From Methanobacterium sp. BRmetb2 (GTDB lineage: Archaea; Methanobacteriota; Methanobacteria; Methanobacteriales; Methanobacteriaceae), in the NCBI GenBank assembly GCA_003491285.1, contig CP022705.1, positions 1,113,501 to 1,177,500 on the forward strand: a DNA stretch of 64,000 nt, in the 5' to 3' direction. Position numbers and translations under genes: made by a program. Below, one piece after another: positions 63,063 to 64,000 of the stretch. Every line of letters begins with the position of its first letter. Position 1 is the first letter of the stretch. Under the pieces are notes generated by a model. The model searched no databases and was not told where the DNA came from. It was given only the letters and a program-made list of their open reading frames with translations.

Positions 63063-64000
63063 ATGTCTTATTTATCACTAATTCTGAAAAATCCCTTCAG
63101 AAATAAAACAAGAAGTTCCCTTGCAATTATCGGGATTGCAATTGGAATAGCGACCATCGTAGGGTTGGGTCTCCTAACTGGTGGTCTAAAAGCCTCCACA
63201 GAATCTAAACTCAAAGCAGGGGCAGCTGAAATTACAGTTGTTCAGGCCAACAGTGGAATGGGTATTGTTGGTAGCACTGGTACTATTGATGAGAGTAGGG
63301 TGGCGGATATTCAAGAATTAAGCGGCGTTAAAGATGTTGCCGGAGTTTTAACCACAACTTATATGGATTCAAATTCAAGCGGCGGCAGTTTTAGGTCTGG
63401 ACAGATATTTATCACAGGAATCAATAGTAACAAATTAAATCTTGCCAATATTGAGAGTGTTAACGGAACTATTTTCTCTAACGGAAACACAAATGAGATA
63501 ATAATGGGTAAAACTGCTTCTGAAAACCTTAATAAAACAGTGGGAGATACCATCAACCTTTTTGGTACTGAATTCAAAATTACGGGAACATTTGAAAGTG
63601 GAAATATCATGACGGATAGTGGCATTTTCATGTCATTAGATACACTACAGAGTTTAACCAACAAAACAGGCACAGTCAGTACTATATATGTTAAGATAGC
63701 AGACAATGCCAACGTCACAACTGTGAGTAAAGCAATTGACAATGCTTATCCTAATGAACTCTCAGCTTCTTCAGCAGCAGCACAAGCAAACAGAATGAAT
63801 GAAGCATTAAGTACCATAGATACTGCAACATGGGCAATTTCTCTTTTAGCAATCTTTATCGGTGCAGTTGGAGTTATAAATACCATGATAATGTCAGTTT
63901 ACGAGAGAACTAGAGAGATAGGGGTTCTAAAAGCTGTGGGTTGGAAAGAACACAGAATACTAGGAATGATACTGGGAGAATCAATAGTTTTAACATTAAT
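63063..64000 (+). CDS. MacB-like ABC transporter permease (5' part)
   Basis: The frame is open from ATG 63063 to the end of the window (at least 312 codons) and continues beyond it. The N terminus SLILKNPFRNKTRSSLAIIGIAIGIATIVGLG is the first helix of MacB/LolC-FtsX permeases. A long extracellular MacB periplasmic-type domain follows (~40-255), then a helix near 262-285 and NTMIMSVYERTREIGVLKAVGWKEHRI, the conserved FtsX coupling region. It exports peptides, lipids or drugs with an ATPase probably encoded downstream. The upstream spacer carries an 11-base tandem repeat and a palindrome. Confidence 0.88.
   Translation, partial: MSYLSLILKNPFRNKTRSSLAIIGIAIGIATIVGLGLLTGGLKASTESKLKAGAAEITVVQANSGMGIVGSTGTIDESRVADIQELSGVKDVAGVLTTTYMDSNSSGGSFRSGQIFITGINSNKLNLANIESVNGTIFSNGNTNEIIMGKTASENLNKTVGDTINLFGTEFKITGTFESGNIMTDSGIFMSLDTLQSLTNKTGTVSTIYVKIADNANVTTVSKAIDNAYPNELSASSAAAQANRMNEALSTIDTATWAISLLAIFIGAVGVINTMIMSVYERTREIGVLKAVGWKEHRILGMILGESIVLTL

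Noticed and set aside
1..64000. tRNA, rRNA, CRISPR arrays, insertion sequences, integrases or prophage
   Set aside because: No GC-rich structured islands, regularly spaced repeats, transposase motifs or phage genes were seen on either strand.

Overview
The window comes from a low-GC methanogenic archaeon of the order Methanobacteriales, most likely a Methanobacterium-like species. Diagnostic genes are mtd (F420-dependent methylene-H4MPT dehydrogenase), fused fae-hps, sepS (O-phosphoseryl-tRNA synthetase), tfrA (thiol:fumarate reductase subunit A), CTP-dependent ribK, alba and a cfbB-like amidotransferase. Intergenic DNA is very AT-rich, and many genes have GGAGG/GGTGAT-type ribosome sites. 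No rRNA, tRNA, CRISPR array, insertion sequence or prophage was recognised.

Layout. 1-3.1 kb: end of a cfbB/cbiA-type gene, then a polymerase-like membrane protein and a GT-B-like protein (surface polymer genes). 3.3-5.1 kb: mtd and a DUF4013 membrane protein. 5.2-9.7 kb, minus strand: flippase, ModE-type regulator, ferredoxin, hisB, flavodoxin and an iron-sulfur flavoprotein. 10-15 kb: glutamate decarboxylase, fae-hps, a small Thr-rich exported protein, and trpB2 with GTAC-type (TRP-box-like) operators. 15.2-18.3 kb: a large multi-PAS/GAF histidine kinase. 18.6-22.9 kb: DUF1786, PHP, DUF63 and leuA. 23.2-27.6 kb: a four-gene receiver/kinase cluster. 27.8-32.5 kb: alba, then a PadR-controlled ABC-2 exporter with an eight-bladed PQQ-type propeller. 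32.6-37.5 kb: sugar-isomerase-like, DUF362-ferredoxin, transthyretin-like/phospholipase-D fusion, TMEM175-like channel. 37.8-44.5 kb: MJ0968-like phosphatase, LysE exporter, alanine-dehydrogenase-like enzyme, a coiled-coil protein, a secreted transglutaminase with a Lys/Tyr/Trp-rich segment, and a TrkA protein. 45-51.7 kb: DUF1624 protein, gatA, MFS transporter, a domain-permuted CbiA-like protein, a small unannotated ORF, and ribB/ribK. 52.1-56.5 kb: sepS, tfrA and a decayed BAAT-type thioesterase pseudogene. 56.8-64 kb: SsuABC-type importer, HAD phosphatase, deaminase (dadD-like), hisG, and a winged-helix/membrane/MacB-type permease set cut off by the window end.

Most of the window is core methanogen housekeeping in short operons. 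The less ordinary parts are: four loci where a strong Shine-Dalgarno sequence is followed at normal spacing by a near-cognate codon (ATT, ATA or ACG) instead of ATG/GTG/TTG; the Lys/Tyr/Trp-rich transglutaminase; the reversed-order GATase/P-loop protein; several palindromes and repeats placed like operators; and two small ORFs shorter than 60 codons.
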